A DNA stretch of 64,000 nt, from assembly GCA_035511515.1 (NCBI GenBank), contig DATKFG010000074.1, positions 1 through 64,000 of the forward strand, read 5' to 3'. Positions 43,016 through 51,166 of this stretch are shown piece by piece. Below the pieces are notes generated by a model. The model made no database searches. It had not been told where the DNA came from and worked only from the letters and a program-made list of their open reading frames with translations. The DNA comes from VBCK01 sp035511515. GTDB taxonomy: Bacteria; Pseudomonadota; Gammaproteobacteria; Burkholderiales; Burkholderiaceae_F. A program made the translations under genes and the position numbers. How positions within the stretch are numbered: position 1 is the first letter of the stretch; the number at the start of each line of letters is the position of its first letter.

Positions 43016-43558
43016 ATGCATCGAGGCAGTTTAGTGCGCGTAGCGCTGCTCGGCGCTGCGCTTGCGGCCATCGGGCCGAGGCAGGCCCACGCTCAGCTGT
43101 CGGTGGGTGAGCAGGCGGCCGTTACCCAGACGGTCACGACCAGCCTTTACCTCAACGGCGGCGTTGGTGCGGACGAGCAGGCGACGATGCGCCGTGTTGC
43201 GAAAGAGTTTCCGCTGCGGATGGTGTTCTCGGAGGGCAAGGATGGCGAGTTTCTCGCCGACGTTCCGATGATGATTTTGGACTCCAGCGGCAACTCGATC
43301 TTCGCACTGCGTGGGGCGGGTCCGATGCTGTACGTGGTACTGCCGCAGGGGCAATACAAAATCAGTGCCCGATTCAACGGCGTGACCCGCACGCAGCAGG
43401 TGACCATCGCGGGCAAGGACGGCAAGGACCTGCACTTCCATTGGGAGGCGGGCCCAGGCAGCCCGGTTCTGGACCGTACCCAGAGAGTGATTCAGGAGCG
43501 GCGGCTTCCTCGGCCGGACGCAGATTCACCTCTGGCAGAGCCATCGATCAGGAGCTGA
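43016..43558 (+). CDS. Secreted carboxypeptidase-regulatory-like protein
   Basis: The product has 180 residues. ATG 43016 follows AAAAGGGAG. The signal peptide VALLGAALAAIGPRQAHA is cleaved before QLSVGEQAAVTQTV. Residues 75-145 resemble a transthyretin-like beta-sandwich (MMILDSSGNSIFALRGAGPMLYVVLPQGQYKISARFNGVTRTQQVTI), common in small periplasmic proteins. The C-terminal 35 residues are hydrophilic. It lies 42 bp downstream of the preceding secreted protein, so the two probably form one operon under the repeats at 42417-42464. The function is unknown. Confidence 0.75.
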   Translation: MHRGSLVRVALLGAALAAIGPRQAHAQLSVGEQAAVTQTVTTSLYLNGGVGADEQATMRRVAKEFPLRMVFSEGKDGEFLADVPMMILDSSGNSIFALRGAGPMLYVVLPQGQYKISARFNGVTRTQQVTIAGKDGKDLHFHWEAGPGSPVLDRTQRVIQERRLPRPDADSPLAEPSIRS

Positions 43559-43574
43559 CGCTTCGCAGTCAACG

Positions 43575-43596
43575 GCCGCTCGAGGCAACGAGCGGC
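43575..43596. repeat. Perfect 8-bp stem hairpin
   Basis: GCCGCTCG, AGGCAA, CGAGCGGC in the 124-bp gap after the secreted-protein gene. It may be part of a two-hairpin terminator together with 43611-43642. Confidence 0.4.
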
Positions 43597-43610
43597 GCCG
43601 CCCCGCAAGT

Positions 43611-43642
43611 CTCCGCCGCTCGAGGATTCGACGCCGGCGGAG
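43611..43642 (+). terminator. Hairpin followed by T-rich stretch
   Basis: CTCCGCCG pairs exactly with CGGCGGAG around a 16-base interior that can form a second small stem (TCGA-GGAT-TCGA). It is followed by GCTTTCTCTTT. This is the best candidate for an intrinsic terminator of the 42524-43558 operon. Confidence 0.55.
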
Positions 43643-43682
43643 GCTTTCTCTTTGCCCGCATCAGAGCCCAAAGGAAACGAGC

Positions 43683-43925
43683 ATGGACCCGTTCGTGTCG
43701 GATCTTCCAAATGGAGCGACCTGGATCAGGGATTGTCTGCTCGGCAATCCCGAAATAGCGAAAGCCCGCGATAGACTGCACGAGAAGTCGCCCAAGGGCA
43801 TCCGCCATTTCAGTTCAAATGGAAAAGCAGTCCCTCTGGAGCAGGCAGAAAGCACGCAGATCGAGCTTTCCAGACTCGAAAAACAGGAGGAGCGGGAGCT
43901 CAGAGTCGGGATGTCGAGGTTGTAG
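43683..43925 (+). CDS. Hypothetical small protein
   Basis: The product would be 80 residues, hydrophilic and largely helical, with many Glu and Arg (ARDRLHEKSPKGIRHFSSN, LSRLEKQEERELRVGM). ATG 43683 is preceded by AAAGGAAACGAG, a good ribosome-binding site, which supports reality. No homology was recognised and codon bias is not distinctive. It lies between a terminator-like hairpin and the iorA-type gene. Treat as provisional. Confidence 0.4.
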   Translation: MDPFVSDLPNGATWIRDCLLGNPEIAKARDRLHEKSPKGIRHFSSNGKAVPLEQAESTQIELSRLEKQEERELRVGMSRL

Positions 43926-44058
43926 CGACGTCCGCGCGCTTCTGTTGCGCAGCAGGAAGCAACAAAGACACAGCACGAACGTAAAAGACCTGGGGCAGGC
44001 CGGTGCGCAAGGATAGCGCTGCAAAATTTGGCCGCAACCACGGCGTCGGTGCACTTAT

Positions 44059-44514
44059 ATGGTGACTTTGCAAGTAAACGGAGAGGGCAAGCGCGTCGAT
44101 GCCCCGGACGACATGCCCCTTCTGTGGGTCTTGCGCGACCTGCTCGGCCTGACGGGTACGAAGTTCGGATGCGGCATCGCGCAATGCGGCGCCTGCACCG
44201 TGCACCTGGATGGGTCGCCCGTGCGCTCGTGCCTTCTGCCGGTCGGCTCGATCGGACAACGCGCAATCACGACGATCGAAGGCGTCGGGACGACAGGTGT
44301 TGGCGCCAAGGTGCAGAAAGCCTGGCTCGATCTGGAGGTGGTCCAATGCGGGTACTGCCAGTCCGGACAGATCATGTCGGCGGTGGCGCTGCTGAACGCC
44401 ACTGCCCATCCCGACGACTCCGACATCGATGCGGCCATGGCGGGAAACATCTGTCGTTGCGGCACCTACCTGCGGATTCGTGAAGCCATCAAGCACGCCG
44501 CGCAGTCGGCTTGA
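44059..44514 (+). CDS. iorA: Isoquinoline 1-oxidoreductase-type dehydrogenase, small [2Fe-2S] subunit
   Basis: The product has 151 residues. It carries both iron-sulfur sites of the xanthine oxidase family small subunit: the plant-type cluster CGIAQCGACTVHLDGSPVRSC near residues 38-60 and the helical site CGYCQSGQIMSA ... NICRCGTYLRIREAI near 100-140. It passes electrons from the molybdenum site of IorB toward the cytochrome subunit. The gene is followed by iorB-like 44532 and a cytochrome gene, so all three are one operon. The IorA/B naming reflects the best known member; the physiological substrate may be an aldehyde or N-heterocycle. Confidence 0.93.
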   Translation: MVTLQVNGEGKRVDAPDDMPLLWVLRDLLGLTGTKFGCGIAQCGACTVHLDGSPVRSCLLPVGSIGQRAITTIEGVGTTGVGAKVQKAWLDLEVVQCGYCQSGQIMSAVALLNATAHPDDSDIDAAMAGNICRCGTYLRIREAIKHAAQSA

Positions 44515-44531
44515 GCGCGTCCTGGGGTTCG

Positions 44532-46691
44532 ATGATGTCTGAATCCAGCACGATTCTGTCGCGGCGGGCATTCCTGAAGGGCGGCGCAGCGGTGGGCGGC
44601 GGGTTGCTGCTGGGTTTCCATTTGCCGCTCGCGAGCGCCGCATCGACCGAGGCCGCAGTCTTCGCTCCCAACGCCTTCATCCGCATCGACCGCCGGGGCA
44701 AAGTCACCCTGATCATGCCCCAGGTCGAGATGGGGCAGGGCGTTTACACCGCCGTCGCGATGATTCTCGCCGAGGAACTGGACGCCCCGTTCGATCAGGT
44801 GACGCTGCAAGCCGCTCCGCCCAGCGACGCGCTCTACGGAAACCCGTTTTTCCATATTCAAGTTACCGGCAATTCCAATTCGATCCGTGCGTTCTGGATG
44901 CCCCTGCGCAAAGCCGGCGCGGGCGCGCGCGTCCTGCTGGTCAGAGCCGCAGCGCAGGCCTGGAAAGTCGATCCGGCCACGTGTCGCACGGACAGTGGCC
45001 AGGTGCTTCACGAAGCCAGTGGGCGCAGGCTCGCCTATGCGGCGCTGGTCGATCGCGCGGCCGGCCTGACGCCGCCGCCGGAGCCGCCGTTGAAGCCGGT
45101 GACCGAATTCAAATTGATCGGCAAGCCGCTCAAGCGCCTGGATACGCCCGAAAAGGTCAATGGCAAAGTGATTTACGGAATCGACGTGATGCCGCCTGGC
45201 GTGAAATTCGCCGCGATTGCGGCCTGCCCCGTGTTCGGAGGCAAGGTCGGCCATGTCGATGACAACAAGGCCAAGGCCATTGCCGGCGTGCGGCAGGTCG
45301 TCGTGCTCGACGATCTCGTGGCGGTGGTCGGCGACCACACCTGGGCCGCCCTGAGCGGGCTGAAGGCGCTCGACATCGCGTGGAACGAAGGACCGAATGC
45401 CGGTGTCTCGTCGGACGACGTGTGGAAGCAGATCCGCGCCGCCAGCGAGAAGGAGGGGGTGGTCGCGAAGTCCGTGGGCGACGCAGCCAAGGGCTTGACC
45501 AAGGGCGACCTGCTGGAGGCGGCCTACGAGCTTCCCTTCCTCGCGCATGCGCCGATGGAGCCGATGAACTGCACCGTGCATCTGAAGCGCGACGCCTGCG
45601 AGGTCTGGGTCGGCTCGCAGGTGCTGGCACGGGCCCAAGCCGTGGCCGCGAAGGTCTGCGGCCTGCCGCTTGAAAAGGTGACGGTCCACAATCACCTGAT
45701 CGGTGGCGGTTTCGGCCGCAGGCTGGAAGTCGATGGCGTCGAAAAGGCCGTGCGCATCGCCCAGCACGTCGAGGGACCGCTCAAGGTGATATGGAGCCGC
45801 CCGGAGGACATCCAGCAGGGTGTCTACCGGCCGGTCTATCGTGACCGCATTTCCGCAAGCCTTTCGGACGGCAGGATCGCCGCCTGGAAGTACCGGATCA
45901 CCGGTTCGGCCGTTATTGCGCGCTGGTTTGCGCCCGTGTTCCAGCATGGCATTGACATCGATGCGGTCGACAGCGCGGTCGATATTCCCTACGACATCCC
46001 GGATCTGCGGGTCGAATACGTGCGCGACGAGCCCCCGGCGGTGCCGACCGGTTTCTGGCGCGGGGTCGGTCCGAACAACAACGTGTTTGCCACCGAAGGC
46101 TTCATCGACGAGCTGGCGAAGAAAGCGGCCAAGGATCCGGTCGCGTTCCGCCGCGACATGCTCGGAAAGTCGCCGCGCTTGAAGGCCGCGCTCGAGCTGG
46201 CGGCGAGCAAATCCGGCTGGGGCAGTGCGCTGCCCCCGCGTACCGGCCGTGGCGTGGCCGTGCAGACCTCCTTCGGAAGCTTCATCGCGACCGTCGCGGA
46301 AGTCGAGGTGGACGAGAGCGGCGAGGTGCGGGTGCGCCGCATCGTTTCGGCCGTGGATACCGGCATCGTGGTCAACCCGGACACGGTGGTCGCGCAGCTG
46401 CAGGGCGGTCTCATTTTCGGGCTTACCGCAGCGCTGTACGGCGAGATCACCATCAACAAGGGCCGCGTGCAGCAAAGCAATTTCCACGACTACCGAATGC
46501 TGCGCATCGACCAGGTGCCTGCCATCGAGGTGCACCTGATCAAGAGCGGCGAGGCACCCGGCGGCATCGGCGAGACCGGCACCACGGCCGCGCCGCCGGC
46601 CGTTGGCAATGCGATCTTCGCAGCGACCGGCATCCGATTGCGCCGGCTGCCGATCGATCGCGAGGTTCTGGCAGGGAGGAAGCGCGCTTGA
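44532..46691 (+). CDS. iorB: IorB-type molybdopterin dehydrogenase, large subunit (Tat-exported)
   Basis: The product has 719 residues from ATG 44532 (ATG 44535 adjacent; TTG 44511 also in frame). The N terminus is a Tat signal, SRRAFLKGGAAVGGGLLLGF, cleaved near ASAA. Both halves of the aldehyde oxidase/xanthine dehydrogenase molybdopterin-binding subunit of the IorB/CoxL-remote type are present: MPQVEMGQGVYTAVAMILAEEL, LIGGGFGRRLEVDGV and GEAPGGIGETGTTAAPPAVGNA with the catalytic Glu in GGIGETG. The protein is exported folded with its cofactor. It needs molybdate, linking it to modE-modA in this window. It was probably duplicated by fusion of two half-subunits. Confidence 0.93.
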   Translation: MMSESSTILSRRAFLKGGAAVGGGLLLGFHLPLASAASTEAAVFAPNAFIRIDRRGKVTLIMPQVEMGQGVYTAVAMILAEELDAPFDQVTLQAAPPSDALYGNPFFHIQVTGNSNSIRAFWMPLRKAGAGARVLLVRAAAQAWKVDPATCRTDSGQVLHEASGRRLAYAALVDRAAGLTPPPEPPLKPVTEFKLIGKPLKRLDTPEKVNGKVIYGIDVMPPGVKFAAIAACPVFGGKVGHVDDNKAKAIAGVRQVVVLDDLVAVVGDHTWAALSGLKALDIAWNEGPNAGVSSDDVWKQIRAASEKEGVVAKSVGDAAKGLTKGDLLEAAYELPFLAHAPMEPMNCTVHLKRDACEVWVGSQVLARAQAVAAKVCGLPLEKVTVHNHLIGGGFGRRLEVDGVEKAVRIAQHVEGPLKVIWSRPEDIQQGVYRPVYRDRISASLSDGRIAAWKYRITGSAVIARWFAPVFQHGIDIDAVDSAVDIPYDIPDLRVEYVRDEPPAVPTGFWRGVGPNNNVFATEGFIDELAKKAAKDPVAFRRDMLGKSPRLKAALELAASKSGWGSALPPRTGRGVAVQTSFGSFIATVAEVEVDESGEVRVRRIVSAVDTGIVVNPDTVVAQLQGGLIFGLTAALYGEITINKGRVQQSNFHDYRMLRIDQVPAIEVHLIKSGEAPGGIGETGTTAAPPAVGNAIFAATGIRLRRLPIDREVLAGRKRA

Positions 46692-48052
46692 GCTCATCGG
46701 CCGGGACCGCAGCCACGAGGCGGTATATCGTGCCTGGCATCGTTGCCGTGGCCGTGGTGCTGCTGGTTGGCCTTGTGTGGATCGTGCTTGCGCCCGGACC
46801 GATGGATTTCGCCGGCGGCGCCCGGGTCGCACTGACCGCTTATCGTGGACCGGATCCCACCGGGGTTCCACAGGAGCTCGCCCGCGCAAGCCTCGTGCGG
46901 CGCGGCGAATATCTGGCGCGAGCGGCCGACTGCGGAGCGTGCCACACCACCCAAGGCGGTGCACCCTATGCGGGCGGGCTGGCCTTCGTGCTGCCGTTCG
47001 GCACGCTTTATTCGACCAACATCACGCCGGACCGGGAAACCGGCATCGGCGACTACAGCGATGCCGATTTCCTGAACGCGCTGCGCAGAGGAATCGGCCG
47101 CGGCGGCACCCGTCTTTATCCGGCGATGCCCTATGCGGCCTACACCTACATGACCGATGCCGATGCGCTCGCGATCAAGGCGTACCTGTTCAGCCTCAAG
47201 CCCGTGCACGCCCGGGTACCCGCCGACACGCTGAGATTTCCGGCCAACCAGCGCTGGCTGATGGGAGCCTGGTCGTTTCTGTTCAATCCGGGCAAGCGCT
47301 TCGAACCCGATACGGCACACAACGTTCAGTGGAACCGCGGTGCCTACCTGACCGAGGGGCTGGCGCATTGCGGCGAATGCCACACGCCACGCAATCTGTT
47401 CCAGGCCTTGAACAACCGCAAAAAATTCGCCGGCACCGTGCTATCCGGCTGGCGTGCCTACAACATCACCAGCCACCGCGACAGCGGCGTGGGTGCATGG
47501 TCCGATGGGGACCTGTCGCAGTATCTGGCCAGCGGCCATGCGGAACTGCACGGCGCGGCAGCCGGCCCGATGAGCGAGGCGGTGGACCAGAGTCTCACCT
47601 ATCTGACGCAGAGCGATATCGCGGCGATGGTCAACTACCTGCGCTCGGTGCCGGCCATCGCAACGCCGGATCTGCCGGCTCCGAATGCGCGGCCAGCGCC
47701 GGCTTCGCACCGGGAGGGCGTGGCCACGAATTTCGATCCCGGCGGCAAAGCGATATTCGAAGGCGCGTGTGCGAGCTGCCATGCCTGGACCGGGGTCAGT
47801 CCGCTCACGCCGTTCGCGACGCTGACGGGCGCACGCGCAGTGAACGATCCGAGCGCCATCAACGTGGCGCAGGTCGTTCTATCCGGCGCGGAAAGGCAAA
47901 TACCCGGCGGGCATGCTTTCATGCCCGCCTTCGGCAGCACCTACTCGGACATCGAGATCGCCAATGTGGCCAATTACGTCACCGCGCGGTTTGGCGCGAA
48001 GCCGTCGACGATCACCGCTGAGCAGGTCGCGAAGCTTCGCCCGGCGATGTAA
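46688..48052 (+). CDS. Triple-haem cytochrome c (electron acceptor subunit)
   Basis: The product has 454 residues from TTG 46688, whose bases overlap the iorB stop (TTGA). There is an N-terminal membrane anchor (RYIVPGIVAVAVVLLVGLVWIVL). Three CxxCH haem sites are seen: CGACH at about residue 81, CGECH at about 228 and CASCH at about 361, each with a downstream Met ligand region. This matches the cytochrome subunit of membrane alcohol/aldehyde dehydrogenases. It would pass electrons from the molybdenum enzyme to ubiquinone or a terminal oxidase. It is the third gene of the iorAB operon. Confidence 0.92.
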   Translation: MSSSAGTAATRRYIVPGIVAVAVVLLVGLVWIVLAPGPMDFAGGARVALTAYRGPDPTGVPQELARASLVRRGEYLARAADCGACHTTQGGAPYAGGLAFVLPFGTLYSTNITPDRETGIGDYSDADFLNALRRGIGRGGTRLYPAMPYAAYTYMTDADALAIKAYLFSLKPVHARVPADTLRFPANQRWLMGAWSFLFNPGKRFEPDTAHNVQWNRGAYLTEGLAHCGECHTPRNLFQALNNRKKFAGTVLSGWRAYNITSHRDSGVGAWSDGDLSQYLASGHAELHGAAAGPMSEAVDQSLTYLTQSDIAAMVNYLRSVPAIATPDLPAPNARPAPASHREGVATNFDPGGKAIFEGACASCHAWTGVSPLTPFATLTGARAVNDPSAINVAQVVLSGAERQIPGGHAFMPAFGSTYSDIEIANVANYVTARFGAKPSTITAEQVAKLRPAM

Positions 48053-48087
48053 GGATCGACACACGGCTGCCAGGCTTGGATGAATCG

Positions 48088-48816
48088 TCAGGTTCCGACC
48101 GACCACGCCTCTGACGACGACGAAACGCGGTAGGCGCAGACGCCGCTTGCCACCAGCAACACGAAGGTCAACGCAAGCAGCGCGCTCACGCCGAATTGAA
48201 AGATGACGGTTGCGCCGATCGCAGCGCCCAGAAACATCGTGAACGTGGCCAGCAGTCGACGCCCGGGACGCGGGCTCCTGCCACCTGCCAGGGCCGAGTC
48301 GGCGGCCAGCCCCGTCAGCGTCAAGGTCAGCACCGTCGTGGTCAGGTCTGGAACTCCCAAGCGTCGGGCGGTCGCGTTCTGCACGCCCATCGCCAGTGCC
48401 AGCAGCACGATGAGCACGTACGTTTCGGCCCCGCCGCCTCGGTCGAGCGGCAGGGTCGATGCGACCAGTGCCGCGCCCACCAGCGCAATTTCCACGTACG
48501 TGGCGATTGCCAGCAAGCGCCCGCGGTGCTGTCCCGCGTGCGCGCCCAGGCGCCCGCCAGCGAGCGCTCCGGCCAGAAACGCGGCGGTTGCGGCGAGCGA
48601 GGCTGCAATCGAGAAGTCCTTGGCGTCGGCGACCGCAAACCCGAGAAAGACGACATTGCCGGTCATGTTGGCCACGAACACGTGTCCCAACTTGAGATAG
48701 CTCAGCGCGTCGACCAGTCCGGTAACGATGGTGAGCAACAGCAACAGCGCCGGAAGCGGGCCGTGTCGCTCGTCTCGCCAGAGGTGAACGGCCGAAGCGC
48801 CTGAAGCGGTCGACAA
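48088..48816 (-). CDS. YoaK-family membrane protein (DUF1275)
   Basis: The product has 242 residues from TTG 48816, which has AGGAG 8 bp upstream; no ATG or GTG lies in a suitable place. It has six predicted membrane segments. Conserved features are LLTIVTGLVDALSYLKLGHVFVANMTGNVVFLGFA and LALAMGVQNATARRLGVPDLTTTVLTLTLTGL, both characteristic of DUF1275. No activity is established for this family. It converges on the cytochrome gene and lies 74 bp downstream of the PQQ-dehydrogenase stop, same strand, so it may be co-transcribed with it. Confidence 0.82.
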   Translation of the reverse strand: MSTASGASAVHLWRDERHGPLPALLLLLTIVTGLVDALSYLKLGHVFVANMTGNVVFLGFAVADAKDFSIAASLAATAAFLAGALAGGRLGAHAGQHRGRLLAIATYVEIALVGAALVASTLPLDRGGGAETYVLIVLLALAMGVQNATARRLGVPDLTTTVLTLTLTGLAADSALAGGRSPRPGRRLLATFTMFLGAAIGATVIFQFGVSALLALTFVLLVASGVCAYRVSSSSEAWSVGT

Positions 48817-48890
48817 TTCATTGCTCCTGCATGTTCGGGCAACTGCAGGTGCCGTTTCCCCCGCTATTATGACCAGAATCGAGAGTGCTG

Positions 48891-50837
48891 CTAAGGCAGC
48901 GTGAACAGGATCACTGCCGAGGTTCCGGAGCCACCGAAGAAGCCCGAGACGACGCCTGAGGTGGTGGCCACATACTGCTTGCCCCCGATCTGGTAGCTGA
49001 TCACCCCGCCGCCGATCGTTCCACCCGTGTTGAAGCGGTACAGCGTCTTGCCGTCGCTGGCGTCGATCGCCAGAAAATCGTTGTTCAGATCGCCCGTGAA
49101 CAGCACCCCGCCCGAGGTGACCGTGATGCCGCCCACCAGCGGCGTGGGCCACTGCCGGCGCCAGCGCATGGTGCCCTTGGTGGCGTCGATCGCCTGCAGC
49201 CAGCCGCGCGCCTGCTCGCGCGGATCGGGCGTGACGGCGCCGCCGTAATAGTGCGAGTTCGGCACGAACTGCAGCGGCTGGTCCGACTTCGTGAACGTAC
49301 CGCACCAGTCCACCGCCGCGACGTACAGTGTCTGGGTGGTCGGGCTGTAGGCCGGGCCGTTCCACTCCATGCCGCCCAGCAATCCCGGGCAACCGTGCAC
49401 GCCGGCGACGGTGGGCTGCGCATCGAAATTGGTGCGGGTCGTAATCTCCAACTCGTACAGCACCTCGTGACTGTCGCGGTCCAGCATGCGCAGCATGCCA
49501 TCCTTGCCCGAAACGGTCAGCAGGTTGCGCGGCTTGCCCTTCACCGTCGCGCTGAACAGCGGGCTGACCTGGCTCAGATCGCGGTCGTTGGCATCGGTCG
49601 GAATGAATTTGCGGTACCACAGCATCTTGCCGGTCCGCACGTCGAGCGCGACGGCCGAATTCGTATACAGGTTCAGGCCCGGGCGCGCATCCGGGTAGAA
49701 GTCCGGCGACGGGTTGCCCACCGGAAGGTAGAGCACGCCTTTTTCGGCGTCCAGCGACAGCGGCGTCCACAGGCTGCCCCCGCCATGTTCGCGCGCCTGC
49801 GGGTTTTCCCAGGTCTCCGCCCCCGGCTCGCCCGCATCGGGAATCAGGTTGAAGCGCCACACCTGCTCCCCGGTGGTCAGCTTGAAGGCGCCCACCCAGT
49901 TCTTGGCGCCCCAATCGGCACCGGCTGGACCGTAGATCACCAGGTCTTCGAAAATCAGCGGCGGCATGCTCAAGTACTGACTGGTGCTGGCATCGGCGAT
50001 CTTCTGGCTCCACAGCAGCGTGCCCTGGGCCATGTCCACCGCGATCAGGTAGCCGTCGGCGGTGCCGCGCACCACCCGCCCGTCCTTCAGCGCCACGCCG
50101 CGGTTGGCGGGCGACAGCACCGCACCCTTGCCGGTCCAGTTGTAGGTCCAGCGCTCGTGGCACGTCGCCGCATCGATCGCGACGATCGACTTGTCGATGG
50201 TCAGGTACATCACACCCTTGTAGACCAGCAGTTCCGTCTGCGTGGGCCCGGCGCTGTTGGAGCGGTAGATGCACACCGCTCGCAGCTGGGCCGCGTTCGC
50301 GGGGGTGATCTGGCGCAGATCCGCAAAACGCTTTCCGGTGTAGTCCTTGCTCGCGTACAGCCAGTCCTGCTGGTCCTGAGCCGCGTGCAGCAGTTCGTCT
50401 TGCGTCGGCCCCTGGGTCGCCAGCGCCTCGTGCGTGGCGGGCGCGGCGGCCTCCACCGCACTGGCGCGTCCCAGCGTCTCCAGGTACGCGATCACGTTGA
50501 CCCGGGCCGTCGGGTCCGGCAGCGAAACGGGCATCGCCGTTCCGGGCACTTCCTTGCTCGACGAGGTCAGGAACGCATCGAGCGTTTTCTCGTCCCACGT
50601 GAGCCCCGAGTTGACCATCGCGGGCGAGTACTTGTAGCCGGGCAGCGTGCCCGCCTTTCTGGCAAAGACACCGGCCAGCGACGGGCCGAATCCGTTCTTT
50701 CCGGCCACGCTCGTGTGGCACGATGCACACTGGTTCGCGAACACGGTCTTGCCGGCTACGGGGTCGCCCGCCGCGTGGGCAAGACCGCCGCACAACGTCA
50801 CGGCACCGATCGCGAGCCAATTCGCAGCAGATTTCAT
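48891..50837 (-). CDS. PQQ-dependent quinohaemoprotein dehydrogenase with N-terminal cytochrome c
   Basis: The product has 648 residues from ATG 50837 (CGGAGACGAACC before it); an in-frame ATG at 50915 also has an AGGAG upstream. The signal peptide ends GLAHA. Residues about 25-125 are a class I cytochrome c domain (QCASCHTSVAG; PGTAMPVSLPDP as Met ligand). Residues 155-648 form an eight-bladed PQQ beta-propeller (DWLYASKDYTGKRFADLRQITPANAAQL; the blade Trp motifs; GGVLFTGDLNNDFLAIDASDGKTLYRFNTGG). Known quinohaemoprotein alcohol dehydrogenases have the haem domain at the C terminus; here it is N-terminal. The adjacent Cys-Cys of methanol-type enzymes was not seen. Periplasmic alcohol or aldehyde oxidation is likely. 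Confidence 0.9.
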   Translation of the reverse strand: MKSAANWLAIGAVTLCGGLAHAAGDPVAGKTVFANQCASCHTSVAGKNGFGPSLAGVFARKAGTLPGYKYSPAMVNSGLTWDEKTLDAFLTSSSKEVPGTAMPVSLPDPTARVNVIAYLETLGRASAVEAAAPATHEALATQGPTQDELLHAAQDQQDWLYASKDYTGKRFADLRQITPANAAQLRAVCIYRSNSAGPTQTELLVYKGVMYLTIDKSIVAIDAATCHERWTYNWTGKGAVLSPANRGVALKDGRVVRGTADGYLIAVDMAQGTLLWSQKIADASTSQYLSMPPLIFEDLVIYGPAGADWGAKNWVGAFKLTTGEQVWRFNLIPDAGEPGAETWENPQAREHGGGSLWTPLSLDAEKGVLYLPVGNPSPDFYPDARPGLNLYTNSAVALDVRTGKMLWYRKFIPTDANDRDLSQVSPLFSATVKGKPRNLLTVSGKDGMLRMLDRDSHEVLYELEITTRTNFDAQPTVAGVHGCPGLLGGMEWNGPAYSPTTQTLYVAAVDWCGTFTKSDQPLQFVPNSHYYGGAVTPDPREQARGWLQAIDATKGTMRWRRQWPTPLVGGITVTSGGVLFTGDLNNDFLAIDASDGKTLYRFNTGGTIGGGVISYQIGGKQYVATTSGVVSGFFGGSGTSAVILFTLP

Positions 50838-51166
50838 GGTTCGTCTCCGTTGATTCCGATCAGACTCAGCGACGTGAAATAGCGTGAAAGCGGATACCAA
50901 CATTCCTAGGATCATGGGACCTTGCTCCTGAAAATCGCTCAGCCTTTGATGAATGCGAAAAGGTCCTCGTTGACCTTGGGAAGGGACTGTACGGAAAGCC
51001 CGGTTGCCGTGCTAGTCCCGCTGTGCTGCCTTTGTCACCGGTGTGGCACGGCGAAGCTCCGGTGACCGCCCGCGCGGGTGCAGCGACCTTCGCCCAACCG
51101 GTCCAAGTAGACGTTCGCCGCAAAGCTGCGTAATTTGCCGCGGGTTGGATCGCGCGCCGAATTTAA
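50838..51166. other. 329-bp divergent intergenic region with a vestigial coding tail
   Basis: There is no complete gene. On the minus strand a frame closes at TGA 50939-50941 after a protein-like sequence ending SLPKVNEDLFAFIKG, with an in-frame stop only about 30 codons upstream. A ribosome-binding site and ATG 50915 follow it, as if a gene upstream of the PQQ enzyme had lost its 5' part. The rest must carry the promoters of the PQQ dehydrogenase and the divergent sensor kinase. No clear -35/-10 pair was recognised. Confidence 0.5.

Noticed and set aside
44466..46964. 832-codon minus-strand frame opposite iorB
   Set aside because: High-G+C shadow. Plus strand carries the Tat signal and molybdopterin motifs.
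48817..50820. Long minus-strand extension upstream of the DUF1275 gene
   Set aside because: The open frame runs through the PQQ dehydrogenase in another frame, but family homology begins only at TTG 48816 with a good ribosome-binding site.
51034..51050. GTCACCGGTGTGGCAC considered as a sixth copy of the 15-bp motif
   Set aside because: It has a related GTCAC half but the second half and spacing do not fit.
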